Assembly (NCBI RefSeq): GCF_017833295.1 | Contig: NZ_JAFIBW010000001.1 | Location: 5,198,501 to 5,262,500 of the forward strand | Source of the DNA: Methylobacterium sp. PvR107 | Lineage (GTDB): Bacteria; Pseudomonadota; Alphaproteobacteria; Rhizobiales; Beijerinckiaceae | Direction of reading: 5' to 3' | Length of the DNA stretch: 64,000 bases | Shown: positions 17,064 through 25,958 of the stretch, piece after piece | Layout: every line of letters starts with the position of its first letter | Numbering within the stretch: position 1 is the stretch's first letter | Made by a program: the position numbers and the translations under genes | Notes under the pieces: model-generated | Seen by the model: only the letters and a program-made list of their open reading frames with translations | Database searches by the model: none | What the model was told of the DNA's origin: nothing

Positions 17064-18332
17064 ATGATGGGACAGGCGCTGCCGATCCGGGACGAGGCAC
17101 CGGCCCTGTCCGCCGCCGCCGACCGCGCGGCCGTGTTCCTGCTGGGCCTCGCGCTCCAATTCAACGTGCTGACATCGAGCTTCGGGCTGCCGTTCCAGCG
17201 CCTGTCCGACCTCCTGCCGTTCCTCCTCATTCCCTGGCTGGGGCTGCGCCGCGCGGTGATCGCGGAAGCCCTGCGCAACGTTGCGCCGATCGGCGCCATC
17301 GTCGTGCTGCTCGGCGCCTCCATCGTGCTGAAGGCCCACCAGCAGGGCGGCGACGTCTACCTGACGCTCGTGCTGCTGCTCTACGTCGTCCAGGCGTTCA
17401 TCTTGCTGGTGCTGTTCCGCGACCGGCGGATCGAGAACGCGTTCTGCATCGGCCTCCTCATGGGCATGCTGGCCTCCCTGGCGGTGCTGTTCCTCGCCTC
17501 GACGGGCGCATCCCTGGAGCGCTTCGGCCTCGCGGTTCCGCTGGACGGCGTCGACGAGGAGCTGAAGCTCTTCTTCCAGGACAAGCTGGGCGGCCTCTGG
17601 ATCTCCGGCAACGAGACGGGCCACGTTTTCGCGCTCGGCGGCGCGGCCGCTCTGCTGCTGAGCCTGCGCTACCGCCTGCGGGTGATCTACCTCGTCTACT
17701 TCGCCGCGCTGCTGGCAAGCTTCCCGCTGACCAACAATCGCGCCGGCCTGTTCATGCCGCTCTTCGTCCTGGCCGTGCTGATGCGGCGCAATCTTCGACC
17801 CTCACTGGTCCTGGCCGTCCTCGGCGTGCTCGGCGGCCTGCTCCTCGCCTGGTCGCTGACCGGCGAGATCCCGCTGCCCGGGACGCTGGCGCAGGCGATC
17901 GAGCGGCGCTTCACCGAGGACACCAACGTCGCCGGCAATGCCGACGAGCGCTTCCTGTCGGGCATCACCGCGCTCCAGCTCGTCGTCGAATACCCGTTCG
18001 GCCTCGGCGAGGTCGCCCGGCGGGACGAACTGCGCGCGCTGACCGGCCTCGTGACGCCGCACAACGCCTTCGTCTCGCTCGCGCTGCAATCCGGGATCGC
18101 CGCGGCGCTGCTGCTGATCGCCGGGCTGGTGCGGATCCTTCTGGCGCCAGCCGTCTCCGGCCCGCTTCTGACCTACAGCGCCCTGTTCCTCATCCCGTCG
18201 ATGATGTTCGAGGAACTCTCGGTCAATCAATACTTCCTGTTCTTCATGGCGTTCGTTCTCGCATCCTGGGCGATCTCGAACGAGCCGGACCCGGAGCGCG
18301 CCTACGCGGTGACGGCCCGGGCCGGATCCTAG
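17064..18332 (+). CDS. O-antigen ligase/polymerase-like membrane protein (Wzy-type)
   Basis: This 422-residue protein starts at a double ATG (17064 or 17067). It has ten to twelve hydrophobic segments with a larger periplasmic loop before the last third. FPLTNNRAGLFMPLF (about 222-236) and the later GLVTPHNAFVSLALQSG (about 330) fit the Wzy_C/RfaL family, where an Arg in the first and a PHN(A/V)F motif in the second are conserved. It probably polymerises repeat units at the periplasmic face. It ends the polysaccharide operon. No Wza exporter or initiating phosphoglycosyltransferase is in the window, so those must be encoded elsewhere. Confidence 0.85.
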   Translation: MMGQALPIRDEAPALSAAADRAAVFLLGLALQFNVLTSSFGLPFQRLSDLLPFLLIPWLGLRRAVIAEALRNVAPIGAIVVLLGASIVLKAHQQGGDVYLTLVLLLYVVQAFILLVLFRDRRIENAFCIGLLMGMLASLAVLFLASTGASLERFGLAVPLDGVDEELKLFFQDKLGGLWISGNETGHVFALGGAAALLLSLRYRLRVIYLVYFAALLASFPLTNNRAGLFMPLFVLAVLMRRNLRPSLVLAVLGVLGGLLLAWSLTGEIPLPGTLAQAIERRFTEDTNVAGNADERFLSGITALQLVVEYPFGLGEVARRDELRALTGLVTPHNAFVSLALQSGIAAALLLIAGLVRILLAPAVSGPLLTYSALFLIPSMMFEELSVNQYFLFFMAFVLASWAISNEPDPERAYAVTARAGS

Positions 18333-18559
18333 CGACGGGGCCTCCCCGCCGGGACCCTGCGCCCGGACTCCGCCCGGGGGGAGGGCGGGTTCCCCACCGG
18401 TGACGCGGCCGGTAGCGCAAAGGATCGGCGCTGTCGGAGGATCCGTCTTCGGCGGAGCGGCGCCGCCGATTTTGACCCGGGCCGCGCCGGCAGAACGGGG
18501 AACCCCGGGCGGCCCGAACGGGTCGTTGGCTCAGATGCGTCATCACGTTCGGATGGGCC

Positions 18560-19537
18560 ATGCCGCAGGACCGGCTCTCGGCGGGGCGACCGCTCGACTG
18601 CCTCATCGTCGGCGGCGGGCCGGCCGGCCTGACCGCGGCGCTCTACCTCGCGCGTTTCGGCCGCAGCTGCCTCGTGGTGGATGCGGGCCGGTCCCGGACC
18701 GGGTGGATTTCGGTCAGCCACAACATCCCGGTCTTCGCCGACGGAATCTCGGGCACCGAGATCCTCGAACGTCAGCGCGCGCACCTCGCCCGCTACGGCG
18801 GGACGATCCTGCCAGGGCTCGTCACGGACCTCGCGCGGGGGCCGGACGGGTTGCGCGCCACCGTCCGGGCAGAGGGGCAAACCGGCACCCGCACGATCGA
18901 GGCCCGGCGGGTTCTCCTCGCCACCGGCGCCGAGGATGTCGAGCCGGACCTGCCCGACCTGCCGGACGCGATCCGGCGCGGGCTGGTGCGCTACTGCCCG
19001 ATCTGCGACGGCTATGAGGCGCGGGGCAAGCGCATCGCCGTCATCGGCCGCGGCGACCGGGGTCTCGGCGAGGCGGTATTCGTGGCGCGCACCTACGCCC
19101 AGGACGTGACGCTGCTGACCCTGGGCCAGGATCTGCACCTCGACGGAGCGGCACGCAAGCGTGCGCGCGACCACGGCATCGCGGTCGTCCATGCGCCGGT
19201 CGTCGGCCTCGATATCGAGCACCGCCGCATCACCCTGCTGCGCACCGCCGACGGCGCGGAGCACCGGTTCGAGGTGCTGTACTCGGCCCTCGGACTGAAG
19301 CTCCGCTCCGACCTCGCGCGCGCCCTCGGCGCAGAGCACGACGGCACGGGGGCGCTTACGGTCGACGAGCACAACCGGACGAGCGTGCCGGGACTCTACG
19401 CCGCCGGCGGCGTGGTGCGCGGGCTCGATCAGGTGGTGGTGGCGATGGCGCACGGTGCCGTGGCCGCCACCGACATCCACAATCGCTGCGAGCTGCCCAC
19501 CGAGGAGGAGCCGGACGGCCCGCTCCGGCGGCGCTGA
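18560..19537 (+). CDS. NAD(P)/FAD-dependent oxidoreductase, thioredoxin-reductase-like
   Basis: This 325-residue flavoprotein has an FAD site at DCLIVGGGPAGLTAALYLAR (residues 13-32), a second dinucleotide site at KRIAVIGRGDRGLGEAVFVA (about 155) and the C-terminal FAD contact VPGLYAAGGVVRG. It keeps the redox pair as CPIC, in the place of CATC in thioredoxin reductase. The middle nucleotide motif is GRGDRG rather than GxGxxA, so the partner nucleotide may differ. Such proteins reduce thioredoxin- or ferredoxin-like partners, or act as small-molecule disulfide reductases. No thioredoxin gene is adjacent. It is likely monocistronic. Confidence 0.85.
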   Translation: MPQDRLSAGRPLDCLIVGGGPAGLTAALYLARFGRSCLVVDAGRSRTGWISVSHNIPVFADGISGTEILERQRAHLARYGGTILPGLVTDLARGPDGLRATVRAEGQTGTRTIEARRVLLATGAEDVEPDLPDLPDAIRRGLVRYCPICDGYEARGKRIAVIGRGDRGLGEAVFVARTYAQDVTLLTLGQDLHLDGAARKRARDHGIAVVHAPVVGLDIEHRRITLLRTADGAEHRFEVLYSALGLKLRSDLARALGAEHDGTGALTVDEHNRTSVPGLYAAGGVVRGLDQVVVAMAHGAVAATDIHNRCELPTEEEPDGPLRRR

Positions 19538-19547
19538 AGGCCTTCGG

Positions 19548-19808
19548 CTACCGGGCCGCCCGGGTCAGCGTCAGGGTACCCCGGAACGGCTTGGACGTGT
19601 CGTTCAGGCTGGTGCAGCCGAACGGGTACTGACCCGCAGCGTTCGTCCGCGCACGGATCTCGCCCTTGCCGTTCTGCTTGACGGTATAGCCCTCGTTGCT
19701 CGCCACGTGCACGACGTCGCCATCGTGATACAGCACGTTCTTGGTCTCGTAGATCTGCGGCGCCGTGAGGACGAACTGGGTCGTGGAGCGGTTCTGCACC
19801 TTAAACAT
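19548..19808 (-). CDS. Small hypothetical protein
   Basis: This 86-residue basic protein, starting MFKVQNRSTTQFVLTAPQ, has no recognisable family. It is rich in Thr, Asn and beta-prone residues, has a single Cys, and lacks a signal peptide or membrane segment. It is convergent with the flavoprotein gene, ten bases away. The ATG lies directly after AAGG, which is too close for a good ribosome binding site, so the start is uncertain. Codon use and amino acid composition look protein-like. Confidence 0.5.
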   Translation of the reverse strand: MFKVQNRSTTQFVLTAPQIYETKNVLYHDGDVVHVASNEGYTVKQNGKGEIRARTNAAGQYPFGCTSLNDTSKPFRGTLTLTRAAR

Positions 19809-19939
19809 CCTTGCGTGTGGGTTTATACAGAAACCGGATTCGTTCCCGCCGATTGATCGACCATCCCCTGCTGCTTGTCCCTCGGTTTACGGGCCAAGAC
19901 GGTAGCCGCAGTCGCGCATTGCCGAACCAGAGACATCAA

Positions 19940-20269
19940 ATGCGCAATCCAGCCGCGGCCTTGGCCGTGCTCCTTCCCATGACGCTGCCGTTGACCCTGT
20001 CAGCCAGCGCTTTCGCCCAGACGGGCGTGCCAACCGGACCGGGTCTCGTCGGCCCGCGTACGACCGGTGCCATCACCGAGATCCGGCCGAATACGCCCGG
20101 GAACGATGCCGACCTCGTCATCGCGCCGGGCGCCACCGGGGCCGAGACGGTCACCACGACATCGGCCGCGAGCGGCAACTCCGGCCAGGGCGACGGCCAG
20201 TCCCCGGTGTCGGCCGAGACCTGTGCCGTCACAACGCCGGGGCTCGGCGGGCGTGCCGTATCGCCTTAA
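19940..20269 (+). CDS. Small secreted hypothetical protein
   Basis: The 109-residue product begins with a clear signal peptide (RNPAAALAVLLPMTLPLTL, cleavage after ASAFAQ near residue 27). The mature part is short, rich in Gly, Thr, Ala and Pro, and contains one Cys near the end. It is likely an exported, largely disordered protein. The open frame extends upstream to 19811 but the signal peptide fixes the ATG at 19940. No family recognised. A similar small secreted Gly-rich protein is at 43502. Confidence 0.6.
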   Translation: MRNPAAALAVLLPMTLPLTLSASAFAQTGVPTGPGLVGPRTTGAITEIRPNTPGNDADLVIAPGATGAETVTTTSAASGNSGQGDGQSPVSAETCAVTTPGLGGRAVSP

Positions 20270-20348
20270 TCGGGCATCAACCAAAACAATAGAGCTGTTG
20301 ATCGAAGCAGAGACTTTTGCGATCCTGAAGTTCACAGCCTCTTAGCAT

Positions 20349-20377
20349 TTGACATGCTTTGTCCGTGTCTTGGAATA
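20349..20377 (+). promoter_or_regulatory. Possible promoter of the GGDEF-EAL gene
   Basis: TTGACA at 20349-20354 is followed after 17 bases by GGAATA (or GAATAC at 18). The -35 overlaps an alternative ATG at 20354, which argues for the ATG at 20390 as the real start. The -10 is weak. Confidence 0.35.
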
Positions 20378-20389
20378 CGGACACAAAGA

Positions 20390-21970
20390 ATGTTGAACGA
20401 GACGTCGACCGCGTGGGGCCGCGGCGAGCTGTACGAAACCCTGTGCCTGCTCGTCATCGGCGCGGGAATCTGGTTCGTCGGCGTCACGCTCGGAACGTTC
20501 GACTCTCTGAACGCCGCGATGGCCGCCTACGGCCTCAACGACTTGCTGATGCTCGCCGCCTGCATGGGCGTGGCCCTGTTTGGCGCCAGCGTTCGCAAAT
20601 CCATCCTGCTCCGCCGGCTGATGCTCCAGCGCGACGCGGCGGCCGCGCAGGCCGAGGCGATCGCGCGGCATGACGGGCTGACCGGGCTGGCCAACCGCCG
20701 CCGCTTCATCGATGCGGTCGAGCGGGCGCAGGCGATCCTCAGTGCGGAGCCATCGTCCGCCGTCCTGCTGATCGACCTCGACCGGTTCAAGCCGGTCAAC
20801 GACCTCTACGGTCACGCGGCCGGCAATGCGGTCCTCTGCGCCGTGGCCGAGCGCCTTCAGCGGCTGCTGCCCGCCGGCGGGGTTGCGGCCCGGCTGGGCG
20901 GCGACGAGTTCGCCATGCTGGTTCCGGTCGAGCAGGGCAGCGAAGGGCTGACGCGCCTCGCGCAAGCCGTCATCGCCACCATCTCCCAGCCGGTCTCCTG
21001 GAACCAGAACGACCTCAAGGTCGGCGCCACAGTCGGCGTCGCGGTCGTGGCCGCCAGCCACGCGGATCCCGACGCCGTGCTCCATGCGGCCGATCTCGCG
21101 ATGTACCAGGGCAAGAAGGACGGCCGCGGCAATTACCGCTTCTTCCGGAGCACGATGGACGAGGAGCTCCGCGCCCGGGCCCGGACCGAGACGGAGCTGC
21201 GCGCCGCCATCGAGACCGGGGCGATCGAGCCCTATTACCAGCCGGTGGTCTCCCTGCCCGGGAAGACGATCGTGGGCGTGGAGGTGCTGGCGCGCTGGCG
21301 GCACCCGACCCGCGGCTTGGTCGGACCGGCGGAATTCATCTCGATTGCCGAGGAGACCGGGATGATCGCCGACCTCAGCTACAGCCTGATCCGGCGCGCC
21401 TGCCTCGATGCGCGCGCCTGGCCGCCCCACCTGATCCTCGCGGTGAACATCGCGCCGCACCAGTTCCAGGACGCGTGGCTGGCTCAGCGCATCCTGGCGA
21501 TCCTCACCGAGACCGGCTTCCCACCCCAGCGCCTCGAGGTGGAGATCACCGAGAGCGCCCTGATCCAGGACCTGGAGGCGACGCGCGCCACCCTCCTGTC
21601 GCTGCGGCAGCTCGGCGTGCGCATCGCGCTGGACGATTTCGGCACCGGCTATTCCAGCCTGTATCACCTCCGCGAACTGAAGTTCGACAAGCTGAAGATC
21701 GACCGGAGCTACGTCGACGCGATCACGATGAGCGACGAGCGCGCCAAGCTGGTCGACGCCATCATCAAGCTCGGGACGAGCCTCGGTCTCTCCACCACGG
21801 CGGAAGGCATCGAGACGGATGCGAGCCTCGACTGGCTGTCGGACCAGGGCTGCCATTTCGGGCAGGGCTACCTCTTCGGCCACGCCATGCCCAAGGCCGA
21901 GATGGACATCGTGCTGAGCGCGGAGGGCGACGCGGTCGGCCCGACAGAGGACCTTGCCCTGGCCTCGTAG
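20390..21970 (+). CDS. GGDEF-EAL protein (cyclic di-GMP turnover)
   Basis: This 526-residue protein has two N-terminal membrane segments (about residues 15-33 and 47-66) and a short coiled linker. A GGDEF domain (about 90-250, intact GGDEF at 170-174) and an EAL domain (about 275-510) follow. The signature at Glu298 reads EVL, a tolerated variant, followed by ARW. DDFGTGYSSL and the later TAEGIET loop with its metal-binding residues are present, so both synthesis and breakdown of cyclic di-GMP are possible. There is no PAS or other sensor, so any signal must come through the short membrane part. The ATG at 20390 is preferred over 20354. The nearby EPS locus is a plausible target of cyclic di-GMP but no link is visible. 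Confidence 0.92.
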   Translation: MLNETSTAWGRGELYETLCLLVIGAGIWFVGVTLGTFDSLNAAMAAYGLNDLLMLAACMGVALFGASVRKSILLRRLMLQRDAAAAQAEAIARHDGLTGLANRRRFIDAVERAQAILSAEPSSAVLLIDLDRFKPVNDLYGHAAGNAVLCAVAERLQRLLPAGGVAARLGGDEFAMLVPVEQGSEGLTRLAQAVIATISQPVSWNQNDLKVGATVGVAVVAASHADPDAVLHAADLAMYQGKKDGRGNYRFFRSTMDEELRARARTETELRAAIETGAIEPYYQPVVSLPGKTIVGVEVLARWRHPTRGLVGPAEFISIAEETGMIADLSYSLIRRACLDARAWPPHLILAVNIAPHQFQDAWLAQRILAILTETGFPPQRLEVEITESALIQDLEATRATLLSLRQLGVRIALDDFGTGYSSLYHLRELKFDKLKIDRSYVDAITMSDERAKLVDAIIKLGTSLGLSTTAEGIETDASLDWLSDQGCHFGQGYLFGHAMPKAEMDIVLSAEGDAVGPTEDLALAS

Positions 21971-21995
21971 GAAGGGCCGGCCCGTGCCGATCACG

Positions 21996-22130
21996 CCGTC
22001 ATCCCGGGGCCGCGCAGCGGAACCCGGGATCCGGACACACCGACGCGGCCAGATTGCGCACCGCTCGCAGGTCTGGGTCGCCCGCCTCCGGCGCGCTCCC
22101 CCGGCTTCGGACCCGCCTGCGCCGCGCCGC
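21996..22130. repeat. Dispersed two-hairpin intergenic repeat, copy 1
   Basis: The left arm reads CCGTCATCCCGGGGCCGC, then AGCGGAACCCGGGATCC, which folds on itself. The right arm (about 22095-22130) is diverged. It lies between the convergent ends of the GGDEF-EAL and MBL genes. Confidence 0.75.
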
Positions 22131-22132
22131 AA

Positions 22133-23035
22133 TTACCGCGGCGGCTTGTAGGCGGAGCCGTCCGCGGCGCGGAGCGGTTCCTCCACGAAGCGGCCGTGCT
22201 TCGGGACCGCGACCCGGTCGAAATCCTCCGTCAAAGCCGAGAGGGCGCGGCGCATTTCCGGTCCCTGGAGCGGACGGCCGTGGCCGGTGATGACCCGCTC
22301 CGGATCGAGCGCCGCCAGCGTCCGGACGGACAGGCGCGCCGCGTCCCAGTCGATCGTCAGGTACATCGGCGGTCCGTGCAGTTCGGGCTCCTGGACCGCC
22401 ACCGCATAGACGGATTCCTGCGCGGTCGTCACGAAGGCGTCGCCGACGATGAGCGTCCGGTCGGCCGCGCGCCAGAGGGAGATGTGACCCGGCGCATGGC
22501 CCGGCGTGTGAATCCAGCGCCAGCCGGGCAGCGGCGGCACCGTCCCGTCCTCCGGCAGATCCGTCAGGTTTTTCGACACATCCACCGGCCGGGTCGGGAA
22601 GAGCGGTGACAGGCGGCCGAGCAGGCCGCCGCCGACGCTGGGATCGGGCGTCGGATAGGCGGCGCTGCCGTCGAGATAGGGCCGCTCCAGCGCGTGCGCG
22701 TAGACCGGGACGTCCCACTGCGCGGCCAGATCCTCCAGCACGCCGACATGGTCGAAATGGCCGTGCGTCTGCACGATCGCGGATGGGCGCGCGCCCTCGC
22801 CGAAGCGGGCCCGCGCGGCCGCCGCGATGGCCCGCTTCGAGCCCATCACGCCGGCATCGACCAGCACCCAGCCGCGGTCGCCCGCGCCGGGCTCGCCGAC
22901 GAAGACCACGTTGACGAGACCATGACGCTGATAGGCCACGTCGTGGGTGATGGCGTGGGTGGCGTCGTCCCGCTCGGCGTCGCGTCGCGGATCATCGGCC
23001 CGGGCCTTCGGGTCGACAGGGATCTGCTGGGCCAT
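22133..23035 (-). CDS. MBL-fold metallo-hydrolase
   Basis: This 300-residue protein contains the metallo-beta-lactamase metal site QTHGHFDHVG (about residues 90-99), a later His in HTPGHAPGHISLW (about 180) and GDAFV (Asp near 200). ITGHGRPL near the C-terminus supplies another His. These are the ligands of a two-metal centre. Substrates in this broad family range from thioesters to lactones and cannot be assigned. The start is the ATG at 23035. A reading frame continues 775 codons further upstream but only as a shadow of the SCO1 and glucan genes on the other strand. Divergent from the SCO1 gene with a 249-base gap. Confidence 0.9.
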   Translation of the reverse strand: MAQQIPVDPKARADDPRRDAERDDATHAITHDVAYQRHGLVNVVFVGEPGAGDRGWVLVDAGVMGSKRAIAAAARARFGEGARPSAIVQTHGHFDHVGVLEDLAAQWDVPVYAHALERPYLDGSAAYPTPDPSVGGGLLGRLSPLFPTRPVDVSKNLTDLPEDGTVPPLPGWRWIHTPGHAPGHISLWRAADRTLIVGDAFVTTAQESVYAVAVQEPELHGPPMYLTIDWDAARLSVRTLAALDPERVITGHGRPLQGPEMRRALSALTEDFDRVAVPKHGRFVEEPLRAADGSAYKPPR

Positions 23036-23284
23036 CTGAGGCGGCTCCCATGGCTGTTCGTGATGCGGCTCGACCGGGCCGAGCCCCGCCGGAATCCGTG
23101 CGGGCAAGGAGGTACCCCGTCCGGGCGCCGACGCGTTCGACGCGGGATGCCCGTGACCGGCGGTATGCTGCCAACCGGGCCGGCCGGGGCGAGTTCCCCG
23201 CGCCGCCGCGGCGCCGCAGCGACATCGCGGGGATCGACACGCACCCCATATTGCGGGCAACGATGCGCCCTCGCAGGTCACAGC

Positions 23285-23950
23285 ATGGCACCGAGCCCGA
23301 TCGCCCTCATCGCCTCTGCCGCCCTCATCGCGGCGGTCGCCACCGGCACGGGGGCGATCGTCCTGCAGCAGGGCTCGCGCTTCAGCCATCCGCGCAAGAC
23401 CGGGGGCGCCTTCACCATGGCGGATCTCGACGGCCGGCCGGTGAGCCAGGCCGATCTCCTGGGCAAGCCGACCGCCCTGTTCTTCGGCTTCACGCACTGC
23501 CCGGAGGTCTGCCCGACGACGCTCGCCACCCTGGCCGGCGCCCTCGGCCGGATGGGCCGCGACGCGGACCGCCTCAACGTGGTCTTCGTCACGCTCGACC
23601 CGGAGCGCGATACGCCCGGGTCCCTGCGCGACTACCTGGCATCGTTCGATTCCCGCATCCGCGGCTTCGTCGGCACGCCCGATCAGGTCGCCCGCATGGC
23701 GGATGCCTACCACGTCGCCTACAAACGCGTGCCGACGAAGGACGGCGACTACACGATGGAGCATTCGGCCACCGTCGCGCTGTTCGACAAGACCGGCCGC
23801 ATTGTCGGGGAGATCGGCTACCAAGAGGACGAGGCGCGCGCGCTGTCCAAGCTGATCACGCTGGCAACGCCGGGTCAGTGCGCCCCGGGCGGCGGGGCGG
23901 ATCTCTGGTCGACGACCGGTGCCACGAGCACGTGCGGGCCGCGGAGCTGA
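23285..23950 (+). CDS. SCO1/SenC family copper-handling protein
   Basis: This 221-residue protein has an N-terminal membrane anchor (residues 5-25), then a thioredoxin fold facing the periplasm. The copper site is complete: CPEVCP gives Cys72 and Cys76, and MEHSATV gives His160. Family members deliver copper to the CuA centre of cytochrome c oxidase or act as thiol-disulfide reductases. No oxidase genes are adjacent, so this may be a stand-alone copy. The ATG at 23285 follows an AGG eight bases upstream. The C-terminal tail with two extra Cys (GQCAPGG, TSTCGPRS) goes beyond the usual family end. Confidence 0.92.
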   Translation: MAPSPIALIASAALIAAVATGTGAIVLQQGSRFSHPRKTGGAFTMADLDGRPVSQADLLGKPTALFFGFTHCPEVCPTTLATLAGALGRMGRDADRLNVVFVTLDPERDTPGSLRDYLASFDSRIRGFVGTPDQVARMADAYHVAYKRVPTKDGDYTMEHSATVALFDKTGRIVGEIGYQEDEARALSKLITLATPGQCAPGGGADLWSTTGATSTCGPRS

Positions 23951-24040
23951 TCGGCGGCTGAGGAAATTGCGCCGCCGCCCCGGCATGGCTAGAGCGCGAC
24001 GCGGGCCGCGAAGCCCGGGTCGAATCGCCGAGGCATCCGC

Positions 24041-25630
24041 TTGATCACGCGCCGCGTCCTGACCGCCCTCGGGCTCCTGGCTCTCACTCCCTTCCCCGGC
24101 ACCGTCCGGGCCGCTGCCGGCGGCCCGCGTCTCGGGTCGCCGGAACCCATGGATCTCGACCGGCTGAACGACCTCGCCCGGAGCCTGCGCGACCGGCCCT
24201 ACGCGCCGCCACAAGAGGCGCCCGCCGCGAAGGCCCTCGACGCCCTGACCTACGGGCCGCTGCAGGAGATCCGCTATCCGCCGGGCCGGGCGCTGTTCGC
24301 CGACAACCCCTATCCGGTGACCTTCTTCCATCTTGGCAACTTCTTCCGACACCCCGTGAAGGTCTTCGCCCTGGAGGGCGGGCAGGCCCGCGAGGTGCTC
24401 TACAGCCACGACCTGTTCACCTACCCAGCCGGCAATCCGGCCAAGGACGTTCCGGACGGAGCGGGATTCGCCGGCTTCCGGTTCCAGAAGGCCCCGGCCG
24501 GGCAACCCGGCGACGATGCCGACTGGCTGGCCTTCCTCGGCGCGTCCTATTTTCGCGCCGCCGGCGACGGGCAGCAATACGGCGCCTCCGCCCGCGGCAT
24601 CGCCATCGACACCGCGCCGGGCCCGGGCAGGACCGAGGAATTTCCGGTCTTCACCCGGTTCTACGTCAGCCCGGCCTCGGAAGGTGCCGTCACCGTGCTG
24701 GCCCTGCTCGAAGGCCCGAGCCTGACCGGCGCCTACCGCTTCATCGCCCGCAAGGCGCCGCACGTCGTCATCGACGTCGCCTGCACGCTCTACATGCGCC
24801 GCTCCGTCGAGCGGTTCGGCGTGGCGCCGCTGACCTCGATGCTCTGGTACGCGGAGGGGATGAGCCGGTTCCTCGCCAGCGACTGGCGGCCCGAGGTGCA
24901 CGATTCCGACGGCCTCCTGATGCAGACCGGCAGCGGCGAGATCATCTGGCGGCCGCTCAACAACCCGCCGCGGCTCAGCGTCAGCGCCTTCGCCGACCGG
25001 TCGCCGAGGGGGTTCGGCCTGCTCCAGCGGGACCGGTCCTTCGACCACTACATCGACGACGGCTTCGAGGAGAACCGGCCGGATATCTGGGTCGAGCCGC
25101 AAGGGGATTGGGGCCAGGGCAGCGTACAGCTGGTCGAGATCCCGACCCATCAGGAGACCGACGACAACATCGGCGCGATGTGGGTCCCGGCCGATCCGCC
25201 GCAGGCCGGCGAAGAGCGCAGCTTCGCCTACCGCCTGCGCTGGCCGGTGCAGGAGCCGGTCGCGACCGATCTCGCCCGCTGCGTGGCGACGCGGGCGACC
25301 AAGGGATCCTGGCTCGCCGAGACCGACCGGCGCCCCGGCCGCGCCAATCTGGTGCGGCAATTCATGCTGGAATTCGAGGGCGCGGCCCTGGCGGGCCTCG
25401 ATCCCGAGAAGGCCCAGATCGTCCTCACGCTCTCGCGCGGCAGCGCCGAGGAGGTCGGCGCCACCTGGGCCCCCTACGGCAAGCCGAGCCCCTGGCGGGT
25501 CTTCCTCAAGGTCTACGCCGACGGTCCGGACCCGGTCGAGATGCGACTGCAGCTCAAGGCCGGCGACCGGCTGCTCTCAGAGACCTGGGCGTATCGGTAC
25601 GATCCGGAGGCCCCCGGAACGGTCCTCTGA
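24041..25630 (+). CDS. Periplasmic glucan biosynthesis protein (OpgG/OpgD family)
   Basis: This 529-residue protein starts with TTG, GAGG seven bases upstream. ITRRVLTALGLLALTPF resembles a twin-arginine signal peptide, as in OpgD, with cleavage after VRAAA. The mature protein shows the OpgG fold from LARSLRDRPYAPP (about 45), IRYPPGRALFA (about 78) and FFHLGNFFRHPVKV (about 95), to DGLLMQTGSGEIIWRPLNNP (about 290). The C-terminal Ig-like domain is present. The family shapes osmoregulated periplasmic glucans, as a backbone glycosidase or branching factor. The membrane synthase OpgH is not adjacent, which is usual for OpgD and less so for OpgG. I cannot separate the two names. Confidence 0.9.
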   Translation: MITRRVLTALGLLALTPFPGTVRAAAGGPRLGSPEPMDLDRLNDLARSLRDRPYAPPQEAPAAKALDALTYGPLQEIRYPPGRALFADNPYPVTFFHLGNFFRHPVKVFALEGGQAREVLYSHDLFTYPAGNPAKDVPDGAGFAGFRFQKAPAGQPGDDADWLAFLGASYFRAAGDGQQYGASARGIAIDTAPGPGRTEEFPVFTRFYVSPASEGAVTVLALLEGPSLTGAYRFIARKAPHVVIDVACTLYMRRSVERFGVAPLTSMLWYAEGMSRFLASDWRPEVHDSDGLLMQTGSGEIIWRPLNNPPRLSVSAFADRSPRGFGLLQRDRSFDHYIDDGFEENRPDIWVEPQGDWGQGSVQLVEIPTHQETDDNIGAMWVPADPPQAGEERSFAYRLRWPVQEPVATDLARCVATRATKGSWLAETDRRPGRANLVRQFMLEFEGAALAGLDPEKAQIVLTLSRGSAEEVGATWAPYGKPSPWRVFLKVYADGPDPVEMRLQLKAGDRLLSETWAYRYDPEAPGTVL

Positions 25631-25723
25631 CCGGCGGGTTCAGCGCTGTGCCGGACCGGGCCGGCCGGCGCGGGATAGCCTCGATCGTGCCCCGGCCGAT
25701 CCGACGACGCATGCGAGTCCGTC

Positions 25724-25954
25724 ATGAACGGCGAACGACCGCCCGATCCGCACCTGCCCGAGACGCTCACGCGTCTGCTCCGGGCGCCTAAGAGCGCCAT
25801 CTGGCCGACACCGGAGGATCGGAACCGGCTGCGCCTCGGCCGTCAAAGGCCGCGCCAGCCGAGCCGCGCCATCCTGGGTGTGTGGCTCTGGGTGATCCTC
25901 TATAACGTGATCGGCTTCGCGATCCTCGCGGCGCTGTGGCGGACGATGCGCTGA
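25724..25954 (+). CDS. Small single-pass membrane protein
   Basis: This 76-residue protein has a hydrophilic basic N-terminal half and one membrane segment, AILGVWLWVILYNVIGFAI (about residues 49-67), ending WRTMR. No family recognised. It follows the glucan gene by 93 bases and is four bases ahead of the next small gene, so they may share a transcript. Confidence 0.55.
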   Translation: MNGERPPDPHLPETLTRLLRAPKSAIWPTPEDRNRLRLGRQRPRQPSRAILGVWLWVILYNVIGFAILAALWRTMR

Positions 25955-25958
25955 TCCG

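Noticed and set aside
22133..25360. A single open frame of 1075 codons on the minus strand
   Set aside because: Only its last 300 codons encode the MBL hydrolase. The rest is antisense to the SCO1 and glucan genes and is Arg/Gly/Pro-rich without domains, a common artefact at this GC content.
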